Numbered from the stretch's first letter, positions 41,790 through 51,463 are shown. The stretch is 64,000 nucleotides of DNA from Microvirga antarctica (GCF_017921815.1 NZ_JAGEMM010000007.1:163358-227357), one strand, 5' to 3'. Notes: generated from the letters alone by a model not told the origin. Program-made: numbers and translations.

Positions 41790-42500
41790 TCAGCGTACCG
41801 TTACCTGATCCTTCACGCGCTCGAAAGCCGAGCGGTTGAGGATCCGCTTCCGCATCAGATCCTCGGCAGAGCGATAGGGCCGCCCGCGCGTAATCGCCCG
41901 TCCAATCATGCCGCCACCCCGCAAGGCATTGAGTTGTTCGATCGAAGCAGAATTGAGATCGACCAAATCTGCCGAAGGTGACGCGGAGGCGTCTGCAGTG
42001 CCCGGTGTGGAGGCCGAAGCGACAACGGCTGGCTTAGGCTCTGCTGATGGCAGTGAAGGCCTTTCAGGCTGCGCCCTCGCGGGGATCCCTGGAGATTGTG
42101 TGGGGGCAAACGCACGAGCCGGCTCGGCGGAAAGCTGCGTTGCCAGCGGGACACGGGGGGGGGCAGTCAAGGGAGCCACGGGGTCCTTCTGGGCAGGCGA
42201 TTTATCGGTCAACGGCCTTTCGACAGCGGCGGATGCAGACGCCACGGTGGCCCCCTCCCCGTCCCCCGCTGCGTCGCCGGGGGACGGAACTGGGGAAAGC
42301 GCCGGTCTAACGTGGGCTTTAGCGTCGAGCAGCGCGGGCGAGAGTGCGCTCAGGGCTGTTCCCTCTGGATCAGGGGAAGAAGCAGACTGAAGCCAGCCGA
42401 CGAGAATGCCGAAAAGAGACACCAGAAACATCGCACGGAGCACCGAGCCGCCCAGTTGCCTGGCAGGGGATCGACCGCGTGGGAGGTGGCCAGCTTGCAT
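41790..42500 (-). CDS. Membrane-anchored helix-hairpin-helix (ComEA-like) protein
   Basis: A 236-residue protein. Residues 22-40 are a hydrophobic anchor (LRAMFLVSLFGILVGWL), followed by about 130 residues of Ala/Pro/Ser-rich low-complexity linker. The last 60 residues form a helix-hairpin-helix domain: DLVDLNSASIEQLNALRGGGMIGRAITRGRPYRSAEDLMRKRILNRSAFERVKDQV in segments. This C-terminal module resembles ComEA, which binds incoming DNA in the periplasm, but the protein is not otherwise linked to competence genes here. It is convergent with the Cys-rich secreted protein. Confidence 0.78.
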   Translation of the reverse strand: MQAGHLPRGRSPARQLGGSVLRAMFLVSLFGILVGWLQSASSPDPEGTALSALSPALLDAKAHVRPALSPVPSPGDAAGDGEGATVASASAAVERPLTDKSPAQKDPVAPLTAPPRVPLATQLSAEPARAFAPTQSPGIPARAQPERPSLPSAEPKPAVVASASTPGTADASASPSADLVDLNSASIEQLNALRGGGMIGRAITRGRPYRSAEDLMRKRILNRSAFERVKDQVTVR

Positions 42501-43064
42501 CGTGCACTCGCCTAAGCATCGAATGAACTTGGCAGGTTTTAGACACGCGATGTGGCGCAGAAAAGGCAGAAGCCTGCACTCACACGGATACTTCCACGAC
42601 TATGGAATAAAACGATACATCTTTCCGAACACGATCATGCCGAGTGTCAATCATCACTGAGTCGCACACACAATGACAGTCTAACAGAGCGCAATCTCGT
42701 TCACAGCGCCTCCAGAAGCGACGATTCCCGCGAGCGGACCAATTTGATCCCCTCATATCGGGGGACCCGGTCACTCACCGGAGCCACCCTACAGCTGTTG
42801 ATTCCCAAGAGCGCGTGTCCCTAACGTGACAAGCCGTCCGGCAATCGTCAAAGCGGTCCACTACGGACCGGTTTTGCCGCGAAGCGAGTCTTTTGCCGTC
42901 AGCGCCCATGGCGCGACCGCTCCTGCGGAGGAATTTGTGGGAGCAGACGTCGTGACGAGACCGCACTAGCTCTTGCAAGCCGCCCAAATGACGGGGCCGT
43001 CCCCGTCGTGTGCGTTGGGCCCAAGGCAAGTTGCTGTCCCACCAGCAGCGAGCGACAGCGGATT
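42501..43064. other. 564-bp intergenic stretch, no convincing gene
   Basis: Between the HhH protein and the tetR gene. Frames of 60-97 codons occur but have poor starts and arbitrary composition. AT-rich bases lie near 42600-42640 and there are small inverted repeats (e.g. CCCTCATATCGGGGG near 42751), but no promoter, tRNA or transposase signal that I can name. Confidence 0.4.
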
Positions 43065-43769
43065 TCATTCAGGCCGGAAGCCGCGAATAATGAGCCGGAC
43101 ATACTCGGTTGCAATTGTCTCAGCTGAATCGGGCCCATCAGCACGCCACCAGCGGGCCATCCAGTTCAGACAGGAAATGATGGCCCGGGCGCCCAGCTTG
43201 ACATCCAGCTCACGGAACTCGCCACTCTCTATACCGTCGCGGATGATACCGCGCAGGATCTCCTCATAGGAATCGCGCATTCGCTGGACCCGCGCCTTCA
43301 CGACCGGGTCGGCAAGCTCATTGTAGCCGAGCGCCGAGGCAAAGTAGAGCGGGGCATTCTCCGAGATATGCTGCGCATGCGCTTGTGCGAAGGCCTCGAC
43401 GCGCTCGGATGAGGTGGTGCAGGCACCAAGGCGCTCACGAATGAGCCACAACAGGCGCTCCACCGATATGGTCACGACAGTGCTGTGGATCTCACGCTTG
43501 TCTGCGAAGAAATGATAAAGGGATGCTTGGGCAACGCCGACGGCCCGCGCGATGTCGCGGATTGACGTACCATCATACCCCTTGACAGCGAAAAGCTTCG
43601 CGGACTCGAGGATGATGTCCGACATGCGGGACCGATCGTCCAAGTCGATGGGGTGAAGTGCGGTGTCCATGCGCAGGCTCGTCGATCCGCCTTGAGGGTC
43701 CAGCGTGGGGCGCTCGCCAAGCGACGAACGAACGATCGGTACAATGGTGCGTAGCTCGGATTTCGGCAT
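43065..43769 (-). CDS. TetR-family transcriptional regulator
   Basis: A 234-residue TetR regulator. The N-terminal HTH is ILESAKLFAVKGYDGTSIRDIARAVGVAQASLYHFFADKREI. The C-terminal part has an all-helical ligand domain with SENAPLYFASALGYNEL, like the fatty-acid/acyl-CoA-responsive branch. The start is uncertain: 43769, 43670 and 43625 are in frame and the longer ones add a disordered leader. It is divergent from the SDR at 44086, and a perfect operator-like repeat lies in between. Confidence 0.85.
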   Translation of the reverse strand: MPKSELRTIVPIVRSSLGERPTLDPQGGSTSLRMDTALHPIDLDDRSRMSDIILESAKLFAVKGYDGTSIRDIARAVGVAQASLYHFFADKREIHSTVVTISVERLLWLIRERLGACTTSSERVEAFAQAHAQHISENAPLYFASALGYNELADPVVKARVQRMRDSYEEILRGIIRDGIESGEFRELDVKLGARAIISCLNWMARWWRADGPDSAETIATEYVRLIIRGFRPE

Positions 43770-44022
43770 CCTGTCAATCCGATTAAACCGGATCGATGAC
43801 CGGCATCCCAAGTAGTTAAAATGTATAAAGTGCTGTCCAACAAGCCTATTCGGTATTGACTTCGCATAACCTTCGATATGAATTCTCGCGTGGTTGTTAT
43901 AAATTTTATTAAAACCTTTGTTGTTGAAACAATAGCGCTAGTCGTATCGAGTCTGCTTCTCAAGCGATTTCTCGAGAAAGGCTCAGACACGACGAACGCG
44001 ATCCATAGGCACTTTTCGCTTG

Positions 44023-44038
44023 CCGAACGAGCGTTCGG
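44023..44038 (+). promoter_or_regulatory. TetR-type operator CCGAACG-AG-CGTTCGG
   Basis: A perfect 7-2-7 inverted repeat 47 bases upstream of the SDR start, in the 316-base gap between tetR (minus) and the SDR operon. Its size and symmetry match known TetR operators, and it is the obvious target of the adjacent regulator. Confidence 0.7.
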
Positions 44039-44085
44039 TAGAATAGCCTCACCTAGGACTAGCATGGCCATAGAGGGGCGCGAAG

Positions 44086-44913
44086 GTGGGCATCGACGAC
44101 AACCCAGCCGATTACGTCGCCAGACAGCGGCTCGATGGAAAGCTCTGTGCTGTTGTCGGCGCCGGCAACGGCATTGGGCGGGAAACAGCGATTGCTCTTC
44201 GCCAGGCCGGCGCCGATGTCGTCTGCCTTGATATCGACGAGGCGAAGGCCGGAGCGGTTGCGGCAGAAGTAGGCGGGAGAGCGATGACCGTCGATGCGAC
44301 CCAGCGATCGGAGGTCGATGACGCGGTCGAGTGCATGGTCGAAGCCTACGGACGCCTTGACGCCGTTGTCGATATTGTCGGCGCCTCTTTCGGCAGCTCG
44401 CTGCTTGAGATCGACGAGGATCTGATTCGCCGCAACTTTGACCTCAATCTTTTTCAGGCGATGCACGTCACAAGAGCTGCTGCCGCCGCCATGGCAAAGA
44501 CCGGTGGCGGCACCATCGTTCTCATCGGATCCTCGGCGGGCCTCTCGAGCCTGCCGAACCAGATCGTCTACGGATCAGCAAAGGCTGCCCTTCACCACTT
44601 TGTGCGCTGCGCAGCGTCGGAACTCGGGCATCTCGGTGTTCGCGTGAATGCCGTCGCGCCAGGCTACGTGCGGACAGAACGAATGGTGGCGCGCTTCGAC
44701 ATCGAGCAATGGGACGAACTATCGTCAAATATCCCCCTTCAACGTGCCGGCGAACTGGCGGAGATCGCTGGAGCAGCGCTGTTTCTGACGCAAGAACTAT
44801 CCAGCTTTATCACCGGGCACGTCCTCGTCGCCGACGGCGGCATGCTCAATCCGCCGCGTGTCCTGCGCGCCTCATCAAGCCGCCAAATCGCCGGCCGCCT
44901 CAGCAACAATTGA
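44086..44913 (+). CDS. Short-chain dehydrogenase/reductase (cluster alcohol dehydrogenase)
   Basis: A 275-residue SDR. The cofactor motif is VGAGNGIG, a glycine-rich loop varying from TGxxxGxG by Val for Thr, and Asp in VVCLDIDEA suggests NAD(H). The catalytic residues are the Ser-rich IGSSAG and YGSAKAAL (Tyr-x3-Lys). The C-terminus ends with the usual GHVLVADGG. The start is GTG at 44086, with GAGGGG about 8 bases before. First gene of the catabolic cluster; a likely role is oxidation of a cyclic alcohol to ketone. Confidence 0.88.
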   Translation: MGIDDNPADYVARQRLDGKLCAVVGAGNGIGRETAIALRQAGADVVCLDIDEAKAGAVAAEVGGRAMTVDATQRSEVDDAVECMVEAYGRLDAVVDIVGASFGSSLLEIDEDLIRRNFDLNLFQAMHVTRAAAAAMAKTGGGTIVLIGSSAGLSSLPNQIVYGSAKAALHHFVRCAASELGHLGVRVNAVAPGYVRTERMVARFDIEQWDELSSNIPLQRAGELAEIAGAALFLTQELSSFITGHVLVADGGMLNPPRVLRASSSRQIAGRLSNN

Positions 44914-45080
44914 AACCACACGACGAACCCCGTTAAGGAATGCCACGGGGCCAACGACGACGACGGCGGCAAAGACCGCCGAACAGGGAGACGTGATTTG
45001 CAAATGACCGGGCATGCCGTCATCGGGCGGGACGAATGGCTTGCGTACGATGTGGGTTTTGCGCCGCCGGAGACTCGCAT

Positions 45081-46670
45081 ATGAGAGTCTTTCCGGGCCC
45101 TCAGCCGTCTACCCTCTGGAACAGCCTTGACCAGCTGCGCTTGGAGCGACCGGACGATGTCGCCCTCGTTCATTCGACAGGCCGCCTGACCTATCGCCAA
45201 CTTTGTGCTGAGGCCGAGGCTCTGGCCTGTGGGCTTCTCTCTCACGGTGCGCAGCCCGGCGACACGATCAGTTTTCAGATGCCAAACTGGTCCGAGACAG
45301 TGCTCATCGCCTTGGCTGCGATGCGTATTGGGGCGATCTGCAACCCCATCATCACGATCTATCGCGCAAAAGAGGTCTCGTTTATCCTCGAGAACGCGAG
45401 AGCGCGCTTCGTATTTGTGCCCGAGACCTATCGGGGCTTCCAGCACGCCGCGATGGTTTCCCCGTTGGCCGAGCAAGCCGGCGCGCGCTTGGTCGTCTGC
45501 CGAGGAAAGAACAGCGACGGGCTGACCTTCGACGGTCTTTTGCGCAACGGGTATCGCCTGCGCAATAGTGCTGAGTGGTCCGGCTTTGACGCCGTCAATC
45601 CAGCTAGTGACGCGCTCTACCTGTACACCTCCGGAACGGAAGGCAGACCAAAGGGAGTCCGCCATTCCCATGCGACGCTGTTGAGTGAAGCGGGCTCGGT
45701 GAGCTCGGCCACGCAGCTAAGCGCGCGCGATACGCTGTTTATGGGATCGCCGCTTACGCATATCACGGGATTCATGTATGCGATCGTCTTGGGGCCGTTC
45801 CTCGGAGCGAAGGTCTGTCTGCAAGACGTCTGGGAAATTCATGAAGCGGCCGCTCTCATCGACAGGGAGAGCTGCGCTTGGACGGTCGGCGCGACGCCGT
45901 TTCTGCAGGGGCTGCTCGACCCTGAACTCGCCCTGCAAATCCAAAGTCTGCGGATATTTCGCTGCGGCGGCGCCGACGTTCCACCGCAGCTCATCCGGCG
46001 CGCGCAGGAGCGAGGTATTCGCGCTATGCGGACCTATGGCTGCAGCGAGCACCCAACAATTTCCGGAGGGGTAGGCGACGATCCAGCCAAGGCGGCCACC
46101 ACGGACGGCCGTGTCCATCCGCAGAACCAGGTACGCATCATCGACCTCGACGATGACAGCCATGTCCTGCCACCGGGTGAGGTGGGAGAGATTCAGACAA
46201 AGGGCGATGAGCTCTTTCTCGGCTATGTGGATGCCAGTCTGAACGAGAGGGCGTTCACAGGTGATGGCTGGTTTCGTACGGGCGACCTCGGCCGCCTGGA
46301 TTCGGACCGCTACATCACTGTCGTTGGCCGGCGGAAGGACATCATCATCCGCAAGGGCGAGAACATCAGCGCGAAGGAGGTCGAAGATCTCATTCTCGAT
46401 CTGCCTCACGTTCTCCAATGCGCCGTCGTCGGGGTTCCGGACGAGGAGCGTGGTGAGTTGATGGTGGCCGCCTGCGTACTCGCCTCAGGCACCAAACTCT
46501 CCCTCGGGGACATCACGGATCATCTCCAGAGGGCAGGCATCGCGCGTCAGAAGTTCCCCGAACGTCTCGAGACCATCGCCGAAATGCCGATGAACGCCGC
46601 GGGAAAAATCCTTAAATCCGAGTTGAGAGGAAGGTTCTCGACAACGCCCGCCATGAAATTCCAGCCATAG
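45081..46670 (+). CDS. Acyl-CoA synthetase (cyclohexanecarboxylate/fatty-acid CoA ligase-like)
   Basis: A 529-residue adenylate-forming enzyme. Motifs in order are YLYTSGTEGRPKGVRHSH (P-loop), TYGCSEHP, GWFRTGDLGRL, GRRKDIIIRKGENISAKEVE and the C-terminal catalytic Lys in NAAGKILKSE, so it should be active. It resembles the medium-chain or cyclohexanecarboxylate CoA ligase branch. The ATG at 45081 has GGAG about 10 bases upstream; the longer frame from 45036 is unlikely. It follows the SDR by 167 bases with no gene in between. Confidence 0.92.
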   Translation: MRVFPGPQPSTLWNSLDQLRLERPDDVALVHSTGRLTYRQLCAEAEALACGLLSHGAQPGDTISFQMPNWSETVLIALAAMRIGAICNPIITIYRAKEVSFILENARARFVFVPETYRGFQHAAMVSPLAEQAGARLVVCRGKNSDGLTFDGLLRNGYRLRNSAEWSGFDAVNPASDALYLYTSGTEGRPKGVRHSHATLLSEAGSVSSATQLSARDTLFMGSPLTHITGFMYAIVLGPFLGAKVCLQDVWEIHEAAALIDRESCAWTVGATPFLQGLLDPELALQIQSLRIFRCGGADVPPQLIRRAQERGIRAMRTYGCSEHPTISGGVGDDPAKAATTDGRVHPQNQVRIIDLDDDSHVLPPGEVGEIQTKGDELFLGYVDASLNERAFTGDGWFRTGDLGRLDSDRYITVVGRRKDIIIRKGENISAKEVEDLILDLPHVLQCAVVGVPDEERGELMVAACVLASGTKLSLGDITDHLQRAGIARQKFPERLETIAEMPMNAAGKILKSELRGRFSTTPAMKFQP

Positions 46671-46700
46671 ACAAATTCCAGCCATAGGGAAGAGACGATC

Positions 46701-47483
46701 ATGGGCCCCTTCGATCTAACATATGTCCGTGTCGATATCGCCGATCTGGTGGCAACGGTGACAATGGACAATCCTCCGGTCAACGCACAGAACGACGAGA
46801 GTCAGGAAGAACTCATCTTCGCTTTCGATTGCCTCTCAGATCGGGACGACGTGCGTGTTATCGTGCTCACCGGCAAGGGGAAGGTGTTCTGCGCCGGCGT
46901 CGACATCAAAGCGCGGGCTGGAAAGCCTTGGGGAGAAGGCATGCGGCGCCGCAACCAGCGCTCCGCGCGCGAAAGCTACCACACCGTGAGGGAGTGCACG
47001 AAACCGGTGATAGGAGCGATCAACGGTGCCGCGCTCGGAGCCGGTCTCGCCATTGTCGCATCGTGCGATATTCTCCTTGCGTCCGAGAACGCATCGCTCG
47101 GGTTGCCGGAGGTCACTATCGGCATGATGGGGGGGTGCCGCCACGCCATGCAGCTTTTCGGCCGATCGAAGGTTCGCCGCATGATGCTAACGGGCGACCG
47201 GGTCGACGGTCGAGAGCTTCTCCGCCTGGGAGTTGTCGAGGATTGTCTGCCACCTGAGGAGTTGCTTCCGACCGCCATTGCAATGGCGAGGCGGATCGCA
47301 GCCTACAGTCCGCTGGCAACGCAACTCGCCAAGCAATCTCTCAACACCATCGAACAACTGAGTCTGCGCGATGGTTACCGCTATGAACAGGATATGACCT
47401 TGCAACTGGGTAAGAGCGACGACTCACGTGAGGCTATGACCGCTTTCCGAGAGAAACGCCCCCCGGTCTTTGTCGGGCGCTGA
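46701..47483 (+). CDS. Enoyl-CoA hydratase/isomerase
   Basis: A 260-residue crotonase-fold protein. The oxyanion-hole segments are KVFCAGVDIKA and GAALGAGLAIVASCDI, and the Glu in GLPEVTIGMMGG occupies one catalytic-glutamate position. The N-terminal MDNPPVNAQ is also family-typical. It would hydrate the enoyl-CoA formed by the adjacent acyl-CoA dehydrogenase. GGGAAGAG precedes the ATG. Confidence 0.92.
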   Translation: MGPFDLTYVRVDIADLVATVTMDNPPVNAQNDESQEELIFAFDCLSDRDDVRVIVLTGKGKVFCAGVDIKARAGKPWGEGMRRRNQRSARESYHTVRECTKPVIGAINGAALGAGLAIVASCDILLASENASLGLPEVTIGMMGGCRHAMQLFGRSKVRRMMLTGDRVDGRELLRLGVVEDCLPPEELLPTAIAMARRIAAYSPLATQLAKQSLNTIEQLSLRDGYRYEQDMTLQLGKSDDSREAMTAFREKRPPVFVGR

Positions 47484-47527
47484 GCGCCTTATCTCTCCGC
47501 GTATTTCAGCAGATCGGTCGCATCCGG

Positions 47528-48709
47528 ATGGATATTTTCTTCAGCAGCACCCAGAATGCTTACCGGCACCAAGTTCGCGACTGGCTTTCAGCGAACCTTC
47601 CGGACAACTGGAATCAGGCTGGACATTGGCCACGCCTTTCGGAAGCGCAGGAGCAGGACTTCCTGATCAACTGGGAGCGCCGCATTTACGCCGCCGGTTA
47701 CTCCGGCATCTCGTGGCCGAAAGAGTACGGCGGTCAGGGACGGGATCATTTCGATGAACTGATCGTCAACGAGGAATTGGGAAGATCCGAAGCACCGGAA
47801 AGTATCAACACGATCGGCCGTGAACTCGTTGGCCCCATTCTCCTGAGCGCTGGTACGGAGGAACAGAAGCGCCACTACATTCCTCGTGTCCTTCAAATGG
47901 AAGACGTCTGGTGCCAAGGCTTCTCGGAACCGAATGCCGGTTCCGACCTTGCCGCCATCAAGACCCGAGCGGTGAAACGCGATGACGGAAGATGGGTGAT
48001 CGATGGCCAGAAAATCTGGACGAGCTATGCGCATTTCGCCACCCACTGCATTCTTCTTGCACGAACGAATCTCGGGACTTCCGCCTATCGCGGGATGTCC
48101 CTGTTCATCGTTCGCATGGACACACCAGGCGTCGAGGTGAGGCCTATCAGGCACATCAACGGACAACCGCATTTCAACGAGGTCTTCCTGACAGGGGTCG
48201 TCGTCGAACCTGAGATGTTGATCGGTCCTGTGGATAGTGGCTGGATGGTAGCTGTCGAGGTCCTGGGATTCGAACGGGCGACGACGCGGCAGTACCGTCA
48301 GGCCCGTTTTCTCGAAGAGCTGCGGGTACTCGTCCAGCATGTGCGGGGCTCGGGGGAGTTGTCCCAAGCCCTCCAGGCGGAACTCGGCGATATTGCGTCG
48401 GAGCTGTCTATCATGCGCTACCACAATCTGCGCTTCGTCAGCCGCATATCCCAAGGCGGCAAGATCGGCGAGGAGGCAAGTCTCCTGAAGCTGCTGTGGA
48501 GCCAGATTCACCAGCGCATCGCACGCCTCGGGTTGGAAGTGCTCGGGTCTGAATTCGACGCCATATCGCCAATCGCCGAGCGCTTTCGGCGAATCTATTT
48601 CACGGCGCGCGGCGAGACGATCTACGCCGGGAGTTCTCAAATCCAGCGCAACATCATCGCCGAACGGGTTCTCGGCCTTCCCCGTGGCGAGAAGAGGACA
48701 ACCACTTGA
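47528..48709 (+). CDS. Acyl-CoA dehydrogenase, first subunit
   Basis: A 393-residue ACAD. Features are GFSEPNAGSDLAAIKTRA, GQKIWTSYAHFA (flavin-binding middle domain), MSLFIVRMDTPGVEVRPI and the C-terminal IYAGSSQIQRNIIAERVLGLPR. The protein is full length. The following gene is a shorter, divergent ACAD and overlaps it by 4 bases (TTGA start), the arrangement of two-subunit enzymes such as PimC/PimD or FadE28/FadE29, where both chains form an alpha2-beta2 complex. Confidence 0.93.
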   Translation: MDIFFSSTQNAYRHQVRDWLSANLPDNWNQAGHWPRLSEAQEQDFLINWERRIYAAGYSGISWPKEYGGQGRDHFDELIVNEELGRSEAPESINTIGRELVGPILLSAGTEEQKRHYIPRVLQMEDVWCQGFSEPNAGSDLAAIKTRAVKRDDGRWVIDGQKIWTSYAHFATHCILLARTNLGTSAYRGMSLFIVRMDTPGVEVRPIRHINGQPHFNEVFLTGVVVEPEMLIGPVDSGWMVAVEVLGFERATTRQYRQARFLEELRVLVQHVRGSGELSQALQAELGDIASELSIMRYHNLRFVSRISQGGKIGEEASLLKLLWSQIHQRIARLGLEVLGSEFDAISPIAERFRRIYFTARGETIYAGSSQIQRNIIAERVLGLPRGEKRTTT

Positions 48710-49761
48710 ACTTTCAACATTCCGAAGAACAGCAGCGCTTCAGGGACAGTCTCAGGGCGGCTCTAAGCCGTGCAGGTGAGGACGGTGCTGTCGCAGCGCT
48801 TTCCGACCTTGGAGTTTTCGGCCTCACGGTCACCGAGGCATTCGGCGGCAGCGCTCTCGGCATGGTTGAGGGGGCAATCGTCCTCGAGGAAGCAGGGCGG
48901 AGCGGCCTTCGCTACCCGCTGGCCGAGACGTTGCTGGTAGCTGGAACAATCGTCTCCGATCAGCCCGAGACTGTGACGCAGATGCTCACGGGAGACCTGC
49001 CGGTGAGCGTTGCCGTGTCGGGGCGTCTGTCGCGCCACAGGCAGAGGCTCGCCGGCTCGCTGACGTTCGCTGATACCCGCGCGGCTGCGTTGTACGTGGC
49101 CTCGGTCGACGAGCATTCCCTGGCGTGTCTGAGCCAGACCATCACCGCACCAAGGATACCCCGTGCGGCGATCGAGCCCGACGAGCAGACGTTTTCCGTG
49201 GCGATCGACGTCGCAACAAGTGATGCTTGGGTCGTGACTCTCCCACACCATGAAAAGAGGCTCGCGATCTTGCGTTGCGCGGAGCTCCTGGGCGCGGCCG
49301 AACAATGCTTCGATCTCGCGATCCGCTACCTCAAGGACCGGACGCAGTTTGGGCAGGCGATCGGTGCCAACCAATCGTTGAAGCACCTCGCTGCGGACAA
49401 TTTTCTGGCGCTCGAGAACGTGCGGGTCAGTGTCGATTATGCAGCCGCCATGATGGACGCGGCCAACGCGATGGTAGACGACGAGACGATGCGGCGCGAA
49501 GCCGATACGGCCGTGCACGTCATGCTCGCCTACGTGCCGCGAGCCACTCGAGAAATTGCCGAGGCTGCTATCCAGTTTCACGGGGGCATCGGCCTGACCT
49601 GGGAGTACCCGCTCAATCGTTATCTGCGACGCATTGTTCGCATCGGGACGATGCTCGGCGCGGTGGCGTTGCACCGCCATGCCCTCCTTGATCTAATGTG
49701 CCCAGAACAGGCCAATAGTTCGGCAATGGCCGACGCCCCGCAGGGATGGACGACCGCATGA
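48706..49761 (+). CDS. Acyl-CoA dehydrogenase, second subunit
   Basis: A 351-residue short ACAD. The N-terminal helical domain (HSEEQQRFRDSLRAAL) and C-terminal domain (DRTQFGQAIGANQSLKHLAAD, then IQFHGGIGLTWEYPLNRYLRR) are clear, while the middle beta domain is poorly conserved, as in the partner chain of heterotetrameric ACADs. It starts with TTG overlapping the first subunit stop, so it is translationally coupled. It dehydrogenates the same ring-opened or branched acyl-CoA. Confidence 0.9.
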   Translation: MNFQHSEEQQRFRDSLRAALSRAGEDGAVAALSDLGVFGLTVTEAFGGSALGMVEGAIVLEEAGRSGLRYPLAETLLVAGTIVSDQPETVTQMLTGDLPVSVAVSGRLSRHRQRLAGSLTFADTRAAALYVASVDEHSLACLSQTITAPRIPRAAIEPDEQTFSVAIDVATSDAWVVTLPHHEKRLAILRCAELLGAAEQCFDLAIRYLKDRTQFGQAIGANQSLKHLAADNFLALENVRVSVDYAAAMMDAANAMVDDETMRREADTAVHVMLAYVPRATREIAEAAIQFHGGIGLTWEYPLNRYLRRIVRIGTMLGAVALHRHALLDLMCPEQANSSAMADAPQGWTTA

Positions 49762-50684
49762 CTGCAAGCTACGAAGAAACCGACGACACCATCCGGCTAT
49801 TCCTCGCTCATGAAACCCCTCAGGTCATCTTCGATGAGGGAAGCTGGAACGAGGGGCCATGCTACTTTCCCGCATCCCGGTCTCTCATATGGTCCGACAT
49901 CCCCAACGACCGTCTCATGCGGTTCGACGAGATCTCCGGAACCGTGTGCATCTTCCGGTCACCGTCGAATCATTCCAATGGCAACACTGTCGACCGCGTG
50001 GGGCGGCTCCTCACCTGCGAGCATGGCACCAGGCGGGTCACGCGAACGGATTTCGACGGCAGTGTTCGGGTGCTTGCAGACACCATAGATCATCGCCGGT
50101 TCAACAGCCCGAACGACCTCGTGGTCAAGTCCGACGGCACGATCTGGTTTTCCGACCCGACCTACGGCATCGACGGCGACTATTTTGGCAATCGAGCGAC
50201 AAGAGAACAGGACGGCGCTCACGTCTACCGGCTCGATCCTGATACGGGACGTCTGGATCGAGTGATCGAGACGATGCACCAGCCCAACGGATTGGCCTTC
50301 TCGGCAGACGAGACCCAGCTCCTCGTCGTCGATTCCGCGCGGACGTCAGGGCCTGATCTGCCGGCACATATCCGCCGCTTCGAGATCGGCGCGAATGGAA
50401 GGCCGGTCGATCGGGGCGTGTTGATAGAAGCGACCGCCGGTCTCTTTGACGGGATCCGCCTGGACGACGCTGACCGGATCTGGGCCGGCGCGGGTGACGG
50501 CGTTCACTGCTATGACGCGGACGGCCGCATGCTCGGCAAGATTCTCACAGGTGCCCCGGTGATCAATCTCTGCTTCGGTGGACCCAAACGCAACGTTCTT
50601 TACATGTGCACCCCGCGCACCGTTCTACGCGTCCCTGTGCGCGCCCGTGGCCAGGATCCCTTTAGGACTGGATTGTCATCATGA
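49758..50684 (+). CDS. SMP-30/gluconolactonase family lactonase
   Basis: A 308-residue beta-propeller lactonase. The metal ligands Glu (NEGPCYFP), Asn (QPNGLAFSADE) and Asp (FDGIRLDD) are all present, with NSPNDLVVKSDGTIWFSDP and EHGTRRVTR in the expected order. Calcium- or zinc-dependent family members hydrolyse lactones. The ATG at 49758 overlaps the previous stop (ATGA); one at 49746 is also possible. In this cluster it is well placed to open the lactone made by the flavin monooxygenase. Confidence 0.9.
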   Translation: MTASYEETDDTIRLFLAHETPQVIFDEGSWNEGPCYFPASRSLIWSDIPNDRLMRFDEISGTVCIFRSPSNHSNGNTVDRVGRLLTCEHGTRRVTRTDFDGSVRVLADTIDHRRFNSPNDLVVKSDGTIWFSDPTYGIDGDYFGNRATREQDGAHVYRLDPDTGRLDRVIETMHQPNGLAFSADETQLLVVDSARTSGPDLPAHIRRFEIGANGRPVDRGVLIEATAGLFDGIRLDDADRIWAGAGDGVHCYDADGRMLGKILTGAPVINLCFGGPKRNVLYMCTPRTVLRVPVRARGQDPFRTGLSS

Positions 50685-51463
50685 GCGCGGCCAGCCAATG
50701 GATGCCCGAAGGGGGGCCGCTTCCCACGCCGGCAGAGCGCCTACGCGGGCGATCGGTTCTTGTGACTGGTGCGGCGCAAGGGATCGGTCGGGCGATCGCC
50801 TGCCTTTTCGCCGCCGAGGGCGCGAAAATTGCGCTGCTCGACTGTAATGAGGCTGCCCTCGCGGAGGTGGCGGAAGAAACCGGCGGCGTCGCCGTCCGCT
50901 GCGACCTGCGCTATCCCGATGAGATCGTCGCGGCCATCGCCGACGTGATACACCGGACGGGCGGTTTAGACGGCTTGGTCAATGCGGCGGGGGTTCACGC
51001 CGCGGGCTCGATCACAGACACGACGCTGGAGAAGTGGCGGGAGGTCATGGCCGTCAACCTCGACGCGCCATTTCTGCTCTGCCGGGAGGTTCTGCCGCAC
51101 CTGCGCGCGGCAGGGGCCGCCACGATCGTCAATATCTCGTCGGGCGTGGGATTGTCCCCCTTTGCCGAAAGGGCTGCCTATGCCACATCCAAAGGTGGCC
51201 TCATCACGTTGGGCAAGGTGCTGGCCATGGAGCTAGCGCCCAGGATCCGCGTCAACACCATCTGTCCGGGGCTGATCGATACTCCGATGGTGGCGGCGCT
51301 TCCGCTTCACAACAGCAACCCGGACTTGTTGAAGCGATACGCGCTCCAGCGGCTCGGGCGAGATGTGGAGGTTGCACAAGCAGCCTTGTTTCTCAGCTCG
51401 ACCGCGTCGTCCTTCGTCACCGGCATTACCATGGCGGTCGATGGTGGCCGCACATTCCATTGA
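50681..51463 (+). CDS. Short-chain dehydrogenase/reductase (second in cluster)
   Basis: A 260-residue classical SDR. TGAAQGIG, Asp in ALLDCNEA (NAD preference), VNAAGVHAAG, ISSGVG and YATSKGGL (Tyr-x3-Lys) are all present, and the C-terminus has GITMAVDGG. It starts inside the lactonase stop (ATGA). With the flavin monooxygenase next to it, a plausible role is oxidation of an alcohol on the ring or of the hydroxy acid released after lactone opening. Confidence 0.9.
   Translation: MSAASQWMPEGGPLPTPAERLRGRSVLVTGAAQGIGRAIACLFAAEGAKIALLDCNEAALAEVAEETGGVAVRCDLRYPDEIVAAIADVIHRTGGLDGLVNAAGVHAAGSITDTTLEKWREVMAVNLDAPFLLCREVLPHLRAAGAATIVNISSGVGLSPFAERAAYATSKGGLITLGKVLAMELAPRIRVNTICPGLIDTPMVAALPLHNSNPDLLKRYALQRLGRDVEVAQAALFLSSTASSFVTGITMAVDGGRTFH

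Noticed and set aside
42552..43068. Frames of 64-97 codons in the gap before tetR
   Set aside because: Overlapping frames on both strands with poor starts and no motif; no evidence that any is expressed.
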